Assembly: GCA_026985755.1 (NCBI GenBank)
Contig: JALSPX010000014.1
Location: 1 to 5,453, forward strand
Direction of reading: 5' to 3'
DNA: 5,453 nt
Origin: Sulfurovum sp.
GTDB taxonomy: Bacteria > Campylobacterota > Campylobacteria > Campylobacterales > Sulfurovaceae
The notes below the pieces were generated by a model, which saw only the letters and a list, made by a program, of their open reading frames with translations, did not search any database and had not been told where the DNA came from. The position numbers were made by a program, and so were the translations under genes. This document shows positions 1 through 5,091 of the stretch, piece after piece (within the stretch, counting starts at the first letter, position 1; the number at the start of each line of letters is the position of its first letter).

Positions 1-278
1 AGTACACTGTCACCCTCTTTCCACTCATAACTTATGATATTTCCATCACTATCACTCGATGCACTTGCACGCAAGGTGACACTCTCATCTTCCATCACAT
101 TTTGGTCTGCTCCTGCATTTGCTGTGGGTGCTTGGTTTTCTGTTGTATTTACATCAACTATCTTTGTATCAGGCACAAATGTGATAATATCTCCCATCAT
201 TATAGGCACCCAATTATTAGATGCATTAACTATACTAGTAAGTATAAATGATAAAAATATTTTGCCTGTTAATTTCAT
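1..278 (-). CDS. Secreted protein with PKD-like domain, N-terminal part only
   Basis: Only the first 92 codons are visible; the gene runs off the left edge. The ATG at 278 follows AAAAGGAATAAAAG, a good ribosome binding site. Residues 1-19 form a signal peptide (Lys3 and Lys6, hydrophobic stretch, VNA before Ser20), so the product is exported. A short linker leads to NQAPTANAGADQNV (residues 48-61), then ESVTLRASASSDSDGNI and ISYEWKEGDSVL. This is the usual opening of PKD/REJ-type beta-sandwich domains (pattern AGxDQxV...VTLxxSxSxDxDGxIxxYxW). Such domains occur in large surface or secreted proteins and mediate adhesion or spacing; the role here cannot be read from the fragment. It is transcribed divergently from the SCP2-like gene. 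The domain family is fairly certain, the full product is not. Confidence 0.8.
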   Translation of the reverse strand, partial: MKLTGKIFLSFILTSIVNASNNWVPIMMGDIITFVPDTKIVDVNTTENQAPTANAGADQNVMEDESVTLRASASSDSDGNIISYEWKEGDSV

Positions 279-312
279 CTTTTATTCCTTTTGCTTCATT
301 TAATTTAAAGAT

Positions 313-318
313 AGTATA
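313..318 (-). promoter_or_regulatory. Probable -10 box of the PKD-domain gene
   Basis: On the minus strand this reads TATACT, which would place transcription start near 306 and give a leader of about 28 nt. It lies inside a 10-bp perfect palindrome TAGTATACTA (312-321), so the same DNA could also act as a -10 box on the plus strand. No convincing -35 box is seen, as is common for sigma-70 promoters in Campylobacterota. Confidence 0.45.
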
Positions 319-381
319 CTAAAAATAAAGATTTTTGTCATTCAACTATCTTAACATAAGCTAAAAATTATTATTTTATAT

Positions 382-387
382 TATAAT
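382..387 (+). promoter_or_regulatory. Probable -10 box of the SCP2-like gene
   Basis: A perfect TATAAT lies 34 bp before the ATG at 422, in very AT-rich DNA with T-runs upstream (368-382) and no good -35 box. The ribosome binding site AAAGGA (411-416) is 5 nt from the start codon. The 143-bp spacer 279-421 contains this promoter and the divergent one and no gene. Confidence 0.55.
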
Positions 388-421
388 TTTATAAAAATAT
401 AAGTAATAATAAAGGATTACA

Positions 422-928
422 ATGAATAGTAAAATTATGGTACTTGCTACAATACTTACAATGCAAGGTGCTTATGCAACAACTTTTATGGATGCAGATT
501 GGGCTGATAAAATATGTAAAGCATGGAATCAAAATACTACCCTCACCACTAAACTAGGAAAAAAATGGGTGAAGAATAATGCAAAAAGAGGCTATAAACT
601 CATACAAATCTATAGAGATAAATGTGGGAAAGATAGCAAAATACAACTTATCATTGAAGATAAAGGTGGTAAAGCAATCTGTACAAAAGGTAGTAAGCCA
701 GATGGCAAGAAAGTCAATACAGACGTAGACTATGTTATGCATGCCAGCGATAAAGATTGGGAGTGTATTGGCAAAGGAAGCTTTGGATGTGGTGCAATGG
801 GTGCGATGACAACAGGAAAGCTCAAATTTAATGGTCCAAAAATGGAAGCGATGAGTGTTATGGGACCATTTGGTGATTTTTTAACACTCACTGGCACAAT
901 ACCTAGTGATAAAAAATCTTGTAAATAA
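422..928 (+). CDS. Secreted SCP2 sterol-transfer-fold protein
   Basis: This 168-residue protein has a signal peptide (residues 1-19, cleavage after AYA), so it should be periplasmic or secreted. The second half resembles the SCP2 fold: strands around QLIIEDKGG (75-83), then DYVMHASDKDWECI (103-116) and GAMGAMTTGKLKFNGPKMEA (124-143). These match the family pattern of a short strand, a helix starting at a conserved Trp, and a segment like 'SGKLKIxG' before the last helix. SCP2 domains bind lipids or other hydrophobic ligands in a tunnel; most bacterial examples are cytoplasmic. The mature protein has six cysteines (32, 68, 87, 115, 123, 167), an even number that would allow three disulfides in the periplasm. 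Its partner and ligand are unknown. The start is supported by AAAGGA at 411-416. It stands alone, ending in the loop of a two-way terminator. The fold call is moderately sure. Confidence 0.7.
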   Translation: MNSKIMVLATILTMQGAYATTFMDADWADKICKAWNQNTTLTTKLGKKWVKNNAKRGYKLIQIYRDKCGKDSKIQLIIEDKGGKAICTKGSKPDGKKVNTDVDYVMHASDKDWECIGKGSFGCGAMGAMTTGKLKFNGPKMEAMSVMGPFGDFLTLTGTIPSDKKSCK

Positions 929-946
929 ATTTACAAGAGCATTTTT
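917..946. terminator. Bidirectional intrinsic terminator between the SCP2-like gene and rsmE
   Basis: Perfect 9-bp inverted repeat: TCTTGTAAA (917-925), loop TAAA (926-929), TTTACAAGA (930-938). On the minus strand the stem is followed at once by six T (complement of 916-911), giving a good terminator for rsmE. On the plus strand it is followed by GCATTTTT (939-946), a weaker T-run. The plus-gene stop codon TAA (926-928) is in the loop, and the rsmE stop (933-931 on minus) is in the stem. Confidence 0.75.
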
Positions 947-1599
947 GCTGCCACAGCACACACAGCACTCTCAGATTTCAAAACCAAAGGGGTATCAAAT
1001 CCTATAAGGTTTTTAGCATCAAAGAGTGCCACCTCGTCTTTATGGAAACCACCTTCACAGCCTATCACAATAGTATCAATTACGCTATTGCCAATAAAGT
1101 TATTTTTTGAAAAATTAAGCATTTTGCTTTGGGGATACGTTGCTAAAAACTGTTCTAAATTTTCTGCCACCTCAAGATTCATCATCTGACTCCGCCCTGA
1201 CTGCTGAGAAGAATTTAACAGAATTTTTTTCAAGCGTTTAAAGTCAAGTTGAAACGATTTTTGGGAACGTTTACAGTAGATAAATGTTATTTTTTCTACA
1301 CCCATTTCATTGAGACTTGGTAACACTCTTTCTACATTTTTGGGGTCTATAACACACCAACCTATGTGTAGTGACTGCTTTACTTTCACTTCTAGGGTAT
1401 TACTCTCTTGCAAGATAAGGTGTACTGATTTTTTATCGATATAGGTGATGAGATAACGATGCAAAAGTCCATCTTCAAGGTTACGCAGATAGAGGGTATC
1501 GTCTACCTTATGTCTACGTACTTTAAAAATATAACGATGGTCATCTCCTTCTAAAGAGAGAGAGGTCATCCCTGCTTGTGCATTATAAAGATATAACAC
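931..1599 (-). CDS. rsmE: 16S rRNA m3U1498 methyltransferase RsmE
   Basis: RsmE methylates N3 of U1498 in 16S rRNA using S-adenosylmethionine and acts on the small subunit in the cytoplasm. The 222-residue product fits the family, slightly short of the usual length of about 240. The N-terminal PUA-like part shows DDHRYIFKVRRHKVDD (19-34), like the family's H..VLR...GD. The C-terminal SPOUT (knotted) methyltransferase domain shows EMGVEKI (98-104), QQSGRSQMM (132-140), IGCEGGF (179-185; usually IGPEGGF) and LVLKSESAV (205-213; usually ILRxETA). The start is GTG at 1599, with AAAGG (1606-1610) 6 nt upstream. The start overlaps the end of the upstream membrane protein gene by 17 bp, so the two are probably cotranscribed and coupled. 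The Pro-to-Cys and ETA-to-ESA changes look like lineage variants, not loss of function, because the rest of the knot is intact. Confidence 0.92.
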   Translation of the reverse strand: MLYLYNAQAGMTSLSLEGDDHRYIFKVRRHKVDDTLYLRNLEDGLLHRYLITYIDKKSVHLILQESNTLEVKVKQSLHIGWCVIDPKNVERVLPSLNEMGVEKITFIYCKRSQKSFQLDFKRLKKILLNSSQQSGRSQMMNLEVAENLEQFLATYPQSKMLNFSKNNFIGNSVIDTIVIGCEGGFHKDEVALFDAKNLIGFDTPLVLKSESAVCAVAAKMLL

Positions 1600-2011
1600 C
1601 TTTAGCCTTTAAGATCATCAGTACTACCATGATTACTACCAATAAAATTTGAATAATTGAAATTTTAACAAATGCCGATTTCAATGTTTTAAATGTTTCT
1701 ACATTCTGTAAATTGGCTAGTTTGATAAGTTTATATTTCTTAATCTCTATAAACATCATAATCGCCCAAAGTGCTACCATTATAATAGTACTTAGCTTCC
1801 AGCCTAAATCACCTGTAAATACTGCCACAAGTCCTGCAAAAGCAATCATTGTTATGATAGCTTGAAATATCATGGTATAGATAAAACTGGCTTTTTTAAA
1901 ACCCAATGGATTTTTTGAAGTCATCAAAGGAATAAACAACCCTCCAAATAAAAAGCCTAAAAAGGCCTTAACCAATATACTGTGGGTTGTTAACATTTGT
2001 GCTGTTTCCAT
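1583..2011 (-). CDS. Four-helix integral membrane protein of unknown function
   Basis: I do not recognise the family. The protein has four hydrophobic segments at about residues 12-30, 42-65, 71-90 and 113-134, numbered from the ATG at 2011. A basic loop KKYKLIKLANLQ lies between helices 3 and 4, and a TSKNPLGFKK loop between helices 1 and 2. No catalytic or metal-binding motif is seen. An in-frame ATG lies two codons earlier at 2017, but AAGGA (2019-2023) is only 1 nt from it and 7 nt from the ATG at 2011, so I choose 2011 (142 residues). It overlaps the rsmE start by 17 bp, which suggests one transcript. Coupling to rsmE does not by itself imply a role in rRNA modification. Confidence 0.75.
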   Translation of the reverse strand: METAQMLTTHSILVKAFLGFLFGGLFIPLMTSKNPLGFKKASFIYTMIFQAIITMIAFAGLVAVFTGDLGWKLSTIIMVALWAIMMFIEIKKYKLIKLANLQNVETFKTLKSAFVKISIIQILLVVIMVVLMILKAKGVISL

Positions 2012-2047
2012 TTTCATATCCTTGAATCAGTTATATTCTTAAAATGG

Positions 2048-2053
2048 ATTATA
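2048..2053 (-). promoter_or_regulatory. Probable -10 box of the membrane protein-rsmE operon
   Basis: The minus strand reads TATAAT here, 36 bp before the chosen start at 2011, with transcription predicted from about 2041. No clear -35 box is found at a 16-18 bp spacing. It would drive both the membrane protein gene and rsmE. Confidence 0.5.
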
Positions 2054-2180
2054 CTGTAATCAATACAATAAGACGCTAAAGGTTACATATCTTTCAAAAA
2101 AAATTAAAAAGGGTTATTTGCTGTATCTATAAGGGTCGTGCATTTTGAACACTTATGTCCAAAGAGAAGATGTATTAAAT

Positions 2181-2206
2181 ATTATAAAGTGGGCATTCTT
2201 GCCCAC
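2181..2206 (-). terminator. Probable intrinsic terminator after the cytochrome gene
   Basis: Inverted repeat GTGGGCA (2189-2195), loop TTCT, TGCCCAC (2200-2206), a 7-bp GC-rich stem. It begins 9 nt past the cytochrome stop codon. On the minus strand it is followed by TTTATAAT, a modest T-rich tract. The rest of the 204-bp spacer 2012-2215 holds the downstream promoter and no supportable gene. Confidence 0.6.
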
Positions 2207-2215
2207 GAACATATA

Positions 2216-2932
2216 TTAAAGTCCTGAAATATACTCAGCTACTGCCTTAATCTCTTCATCGCTCAAAGGAGCAGCTTGACCTTTCATAAGCATACCCATA
2301 CCAGCTACATTTCTTGTACCTGCTTTGTATTCTGCTAACTTACTTTCTAAATCTGATGCCGATTGACCTGCAATAATTTCTGATTTACCAAGTGCTTTTG
2401 TTTTACCATCAGCACCATGACATGCCGCACATTTAGCAAATATAGCTTTACCTGTTGCATTATCTGATGCAGTTGCTACGGTCTCTTTTGCTGAATCAAC
2501 TGCAGTACCTGCTGCTGTAGTGGTAGCTACTGCTGCATCTTTTACGGAATCTACTGCATTTGATGCTGTCTCTTTTGCTGTCTCAGTCGCTGCTGCTGCT
2601 CTATCCTTGAGTGCTTGTGCTGCATCTGTTGCTTTTTCTACTGCCGCATCTTTTGCTTCTGTTACTTTTTGAGCTGCTGCTTCTGCTACTTCTGCCACTT
2701 TTTCTTTAGCTGAATCCACTACATCTGCTGCGGCAGATTTTGTCGCGTCTACTGCATTCGCTGCTGCCTCTTTTGTAGCTTCTTTTGTTGCTTCTAATGC
2801 ATTCCCCGCTGTTTGTTTTGCTACTTCAGTCGCTGACGAAGTTGCGTCTGTTACTGCTTTTTTTGCATCTTCTCCACATGCTGTGAATAGTACAGCTGCT
2901 GCTGCAAATGAGAGTAATGTTATTTTTGTCAT
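2216..2932 (-). CDS. Lipoprotein with LEA-like repeat stalk and C-terminal cytochrome c domain
   Basis: The 238-residue product has three parts. Residues 1-19 are a lipoprotein signal ending in LFTAC, with Cys19 as the lipid-attachment residue. Residues about 24-158 are almost only Ala, Lys, Glu, Asp, Thr, Val and Ser. They run in a near 11-residue period, for example NALEATKEATK (44-54), EAAANAVDATK (55-65), SAAADVVDSAK (66-76), DRAAAATETAK (110-120) and ETASNAVDSVK (121-131), resembling LEA group 3 or apolipoprotein-like amphipathic helices. Residues 159-238 are a class I c-type cytochrome domain with the haem site CAACH (168-172), a methionine-rich loop GMGMLMKG (211-218) that should give the axial Met, and the typical final helix SDEEIKAVAEYISGL. 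The likely role is periplasmic electron transfer by a membrane-tethered cytochrome; the partner is not visible. The start is ATG at 2932 with AAAGGA 6 nt upstream. It is flanked by its own promoter and terminator, so it is probably monocistronic. Confidence 0.88.
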   Translation of the reverse strand: MTKITLLSFAAAAVLFTACGEDAKKAVTDATSSATEVAKQTAGNALEATKEATKEAAANAVDATKSAAADVVDSAKEKVAEVAEAAAQKVTEAKDAAVEKATDAAQALKDRAAAATETAKETASNAVDSVKDAAVATTTAAGTAVDSAKETVATASDNATGKAIFAKCAACHGADGKTKALGKSEIIAGQSASDLESKLAEYKAGTRNVAGMGMLMKGQAAPLSDEEIKAVAEYISGL

Positions 2933-2960
2933 TCTATTTCCTTTGTATTAAATATTACGT

Positions 2961-2966
2961 ATTATA
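2961..2966 (-). promoter_or_regulatory. Probable -10 box of the cytochrome lipoprotein gene
   Basis: TATAAT on the minus strand, 28 bp before the ATG at 2932, so the leader is only about 20-25 nt. It sits in the 62-bp gap after queD. No terminator is seen after queD, so readthrough from queD is also possible. Confidence 0.55.
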
Positions 2967-2994
2967 CATCATTTTTGTGTGATTATTGTGAAAT

Positions 2995-3576
2995 TTATAC
3001 TTTTTTTGGATTTTCTAATCGTTCTTTGTCTAAAAACTTCTGCCATAAGGTTGAATCACTCCATTCACTTTTCACTTGATTTGAAAACTTGATATCTTCA
3101 AGTTTTATCTCACCCATCAATTTAGAGTGTGCATCTTCTTTAAACCCTTGAGCATACCCTGTCTCTGTCTCATGTACAATGATACTATGTAGTGTAACTT
3201 CTCTTTCTCCATTTTGCATATCCGTACACGCTAATATACGCTCAACAATCAGATAAATCACACGAGAAAACTGCTCTGCAGAGGGAGAGACAGGAAGTTC
3301 AACCCATCTGTTGGAATATTGCTTCATTGCATGAATATATTGAGGGTCATCTTTAGACCAAAGGGTAATAGCATGATCAAAAGAGTCAATCATCTCTTTA
3401 ATGCTACGCTTGGTCAATCCAAAATCATACACCATCTGCCCATCGTCAAGATAGTTTGACTCCAAGAGTACTTCTATTTTATAAGAGTGTCCATGTATAT
3501 TTTCCGAACAGCGTTGTGTCGTACAGTCACGCACTATGTGTGCATTTTCAAATTTAAAAAGTTTTCGTATGAGCAT
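2995..3576 (-). CDS. queD: 6-carboxy-tetrahydropterin synthase QueD (PTPS family), long form
   Basis: QueD converts 7,8-dihydroneopterin triphosphate to 6-carboxy-tetrahydropterin, the second step from GTP to preQ0 and queuosine, in the cytoplasm. The zinc ligands are His13 (FENAH), His28 and His30 (NIHGHSYK). The catalytic residues fit Cys23 (in QRCSEN), the pair Asp67-His68 (SFDHAI) and Glu136 (VHETETGYA). A substrate-side motif SPSAEQFSR (97-105) matches the usual 'PTSE' segment. At 193 residues it is much longer than E. coli QueD (121). The extra length is an insertion around 74-95 and a C-terminal tail of about 50 residues (about 145-193). The start is ATG at 3576 with a purine-rich AAAGAGAGA just upstream. 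Zinc and catalytic residues are all present, so it should be active; a related PTPS-family role (pterin synthesis) cannot be wholly excluded from one gene. Confidence 0.88.
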   Translation of the reverse strand: MLIRKLFKFENAHIVRDCTTQRCSENIHGHSYKIEVLLESNYLDDGQMVYDFGLTKRSIKEMIDSFDHAITLWSKDDPQYIHAMKQYSNRWVELPVSPSAEQFSRVIYLIVERILACTDMQNGEREVTLHSIIVHETETGYAQGFKEDAHSKLMGEIKLEDIKFSNQVKSEWSDSTLWQKFLDKERLENPKKV

Positions 3577-3590
3577 AATATCTCTCTTTC

Positions 3591-3611
3591 AAAAGGAATA
3601 GAATTCCTTTT
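3591..3611 (-). promoter_or_regulatory. Hairpin in the queD leader
   Basis: Perfect 9-bp inverted repeat AAAAGGAAT (3591-3599) and ATTCCTTTT (3603-3611) with a 3-nt loop. It lies 15 nt upstream of the queD ATG, within the predicted leader. It contains an AAGGA-like sequence but too far from the ATG to be its ribosome binding site. Its T-run is part of the stem, so it is a weak terminator at best; it may instead stabilise the mRNA or affect initiation. Confidence 0.4.
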
Positions 3612-3647
3612 CAATTCTTCGCACTAAAGTTTTGTCTGTTGACAAGC

Positions 3648-3676
3648 ATTTTAGATAGTTATCTGATTTTAACCAA
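3648..3676 (-). promoter_or_regulatory. Probable queD promoter with overlapping palindrome
   Basis: The minus strand shows TTGGTT (3676-3671), a 17-bp spacer and TAAAAT (3653-3648). This is one of the few places in the window with a plausible -35 at correct spacing. The spacer contains AGATAACTATCT (3664-3653), an inverted repeat with 5-bp arms that could be an operator or chance. Transcription would start near 3641, giving a leader of about 65 nt. Confidence 0.4.
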
Positions 3677-3678
3677 GC

Positions 3679-3702
3679 TACCTTAAGGAAAACATTAAGG
3701 TA
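3679..3702 (-). terminator. Hairpin at the end of the flavin reductase-like gene
   Basis: Perfect 8-bp inverted repeat TACCTTAA (3679-3686) and TTAAGGTA (3695-3702) with an 8-nt loop. The stop codon of the minus gene (3697-3695) lies in the first arm. No T-run follows directly (GCTTGGTTAAAATC), so termination would be weak. It comes right before the predicted queD promoter, so it would partly separate the two units. Confidence 0.4.
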
Positions 3703-4291
3703 TTTGAGGTGCCTCTACTTCTTCACCTAAAAAAGCATAACTTTTCCCTATACGTGCCACAGGTTTAAAAGAGATAGTGAGTTTTTCTTTGTTAGTTATA
3801 GCATCATCATCCACAAATATCTCTTCGACATTCAGTACCAGTGGTATAGTAGAACCCCCTCCCAAATCTATCTCTTGGTTAAGTGTACAGTAGTATGCAA
3901 CGGGTGCAGTGCTGATACGGGGAGGGAAATTTTCATTCTCTATGGTAGTCTCTATATTAAACTGCTCTGCTTCACTCTTGTCATGGCTCAAACCTTTCGA
4001 TGACAAGTGCATCTTCTCCAAGTCACTCTCTTGCACCATACAAATCGTACATTTTTGATGTTTACGTATATTGGCAAGTGTGTCTTTTTCACTTCCATCT
4101 GCTTTATGCCCTACCGAAATAAGCACTGTAGCAGGGCTGGAGGAAAGCCCTATAAAGTAAGAAAAAGGTGCGATATTTACCACCCCCTCATCTTCAGTGA
4201 CCGCCCATGCGATGGGTCTAGGTATAATGGTTTGTGCCATAAGTTTATAGGTATCATTTACTGTACTCTCTTCATTTAAATTAAAGTGCAT
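3695..4291 (-). CDS. Flavin reductase-like FMN-binding split-barrel protein
   Basis: The 198-residue product belongs to the flavin reductase-like domain family (DIM6/NTAB type, COG1853). Visible marks are IIPRPIAWAVTEDEG (22-36), NIAPFSYFIGLSSSPATV (39-56), SEKDTLANIRKHQKCTICMV (67-86, the usual KDTxxNI element) and the C-terminal RIGKSYAFLGE (180-190). Proteins of this family bind FMN, and some reduce flavin with NAD(P)H to feed oxygenases, while many have no known substrate. No signal peptide is seen, so it is cytoplasmic. The start ATG at 4291 has AAAGGA 8 nt upstream. It lies 27 bp after the small membrane protein gene with no terminator between, so it is probably the last gene of the four-gene operon. 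Family certain, reaction unknown. Confidence 0.85.
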   Translation of the reverse strand: MHFNLNEESTVNDTYKLMAQTIIPRPIAWAVTEDEGVVNIAPFSYFIGLSSSPATVLISVGHKADGSEKDTLANIRKHQKCTICMVQESDLEKMHLSSKGLSHDKSEAEQFNIETTIENENFPPRISTAPVAYYCTLNQEIDLGGGSTIPLVLNVEEIFVDDDAITNKEKLTISFKPVARIGKSYAFLGEEVEAPQIP

Positions 4292-4318
4292 CTTTATTTT
4301 CCTTTATAAAAATATTTT

Positions 4319-4660
4319 TTATAATATCCATACTATAACACATAAAATACATAGAAGCCGTATTAAATATAGACTATTGTCATACACTGCTTTCATGCCC
4401 AATAGAGGTTTACCATCTATAAAAATGCCTAACTGCACCGCCACAACTATCATAGCCGCTATCACAAAAGAGAGAAAAGAAACCAATAATACCATATACC
4501 ATGCCCAATGGCTAAACGCATAAATAAAGGTTAGGAAAGCCACAAGCAGTACAATAGCGTGTTGCACTTTCCAAAAACGAGTACACTCTTCCTCTTTATA
4601 ATGCACCCTTGCAATTTTAAAGTAGATAAAAAGTAACTGTATTGTTATGTATAACGTCAT
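4319..4660 (-). CDS. Small membrane protein of unknown function
   Basis: I do not recognise this 113-residue protein. It has four hydrophobic segments at about residues 2-17, 33-50, 53-78 and 96-113. A charged stretch RVHYKEEECTRFWKVQH (18-34) lies between the first two, and IDGKPLLGMKAVYDN (81-95) before the last. The ATG at 4660 overlaps the TGA of the upstream lipoprotein gene in an ATGA junction, which implies translational coupling. A strong AAAAAAAGG (4667-4675) is 6 nt upstream. The operon position points to a role in the envelope together with the lipoprotein and the methyltransferase-like protein, but no motif shows the reaction. Confidence 0.75.
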   Translation of the reverse strand: MTLYITIQLLFIYFKIARVHYKEEECTRFWKVQHAIVLLVAFLTFIYAFSHWAWYMVLLVSFLSFVIAAMIVVAVQLGIFIDGKPLLGMKAVYDNSLYLIRLLCILCVIVWIL

Positions 4661-5091
4661 TCTAAACCTTTTTTTGTTAAATTTTTATTTGTCAAATCTC
4701 TCTTTAGCCTCTTAAAGGCATCCTCTACATCTTCTTCATCCACATTACTATAAAGGTCGATATAGTAGCTATACATTACTTTAAGTCCTCTTCTTAACTC
4801 CATATTTAAAAAACTTTTGGGGAACTGTGAAATATTTTTGCTGTTTGGATTATACGGACTGTTACAGACAATATCTTTTTTATATTTCATACTTAGTTTC
4901 AAATCACAGTGTGTATCAAACGTATAGAGTGTGTGAAGTTTCTCACTAAAGCTTTTGTCTATCTCAAATTCATTCAGTGACATACATGCTATAGGGGTAG
5001 ATAAGTTAGCATCTTTGTGTATCAGGGGTTCACTCTTTTTATTGCACCCCATCAAAAATAATGCTAGCACAATCACTACATTTTTAATCAT
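4657..5091 (-). CDS. Small lipoprotein of unknown function
   Basis: The signal peptide ends in LFLMGC, a good lipobox, with the attachment Cys at residue 16 counting from the ATG at 5091. The mature part is hydrophilic, with three further cysteines (residues 36, 62, 76) and a charged, helical C-terminus (NVDEEDVEDAFKRLKRDLTN). No known domain is recognised. A GTG at 5103 would add four residues (MEKK), but it lacks a ribosome binding site; GTGGA sits about 7 nt before the ATG at 5091, so I prefer that start (144 residues). It overlaps the upstream methyltransferase-like gene by 8 bp and the downstream gene by 4 bp, so all three should share one transcript. Confidence 0.75.
   Translation of the reverse strand: MIKNVVIVLALFLMGCNKKSEPLIHKDANLSTPIACMSLNEFEIDKSFSEKLHTLYTFDTHCDLKLSMKYKKDIVCNSPYNPNSKNISQFPKSFLNMELRRGLKVMYSYYIDLYSNVDEEDVEDAFKRLKRDLTNKNLTKKGLE

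Noticed and set aside
34..303. Open frame on the plus strand at the left edge
   Set aside because: It is antisense to the signal peptide and PKD-like domain of the minus gene, has no ribosome binding site and no recognisable domain.
554..742. Minus-strand open frame inside the SCP2-like gene
   Set aside because: It is a shadow of a well-supported gene on the other strand, with no motif.
2139..2226. Possible short plus-strand peptide beginning GTG CAT TTT GAA, with two CxxxxxC-type cysteines
   Set aside because: About 29 codons, no ribosome binding site, and it crosses the terminator hairpin and the end of the cytochrome gene. It could be a remnant but nothing supports it.
2457..2864. GCT/GCA-rich stretch as a DNA tandem repeat or CRISPR-like array
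   Set aside because: The repetition is at the protein level (11-residue Ala/Lys pattern); the DNA copies differ and there are no identical repeats with spacers.
3577..3641. preQ1 riboswitch in the queD leader
   Set aside because: The leader lacks the preQ1-I stem with an A-rich tail pairing into the loop; only a simple AT-rich hairpin is present.
4007..4279. Plus-strand open frame opposite the flavin reductase-like gene
   Set aside because: The minus strand has clear family motifs across the whole stretch; the plus frame has none.
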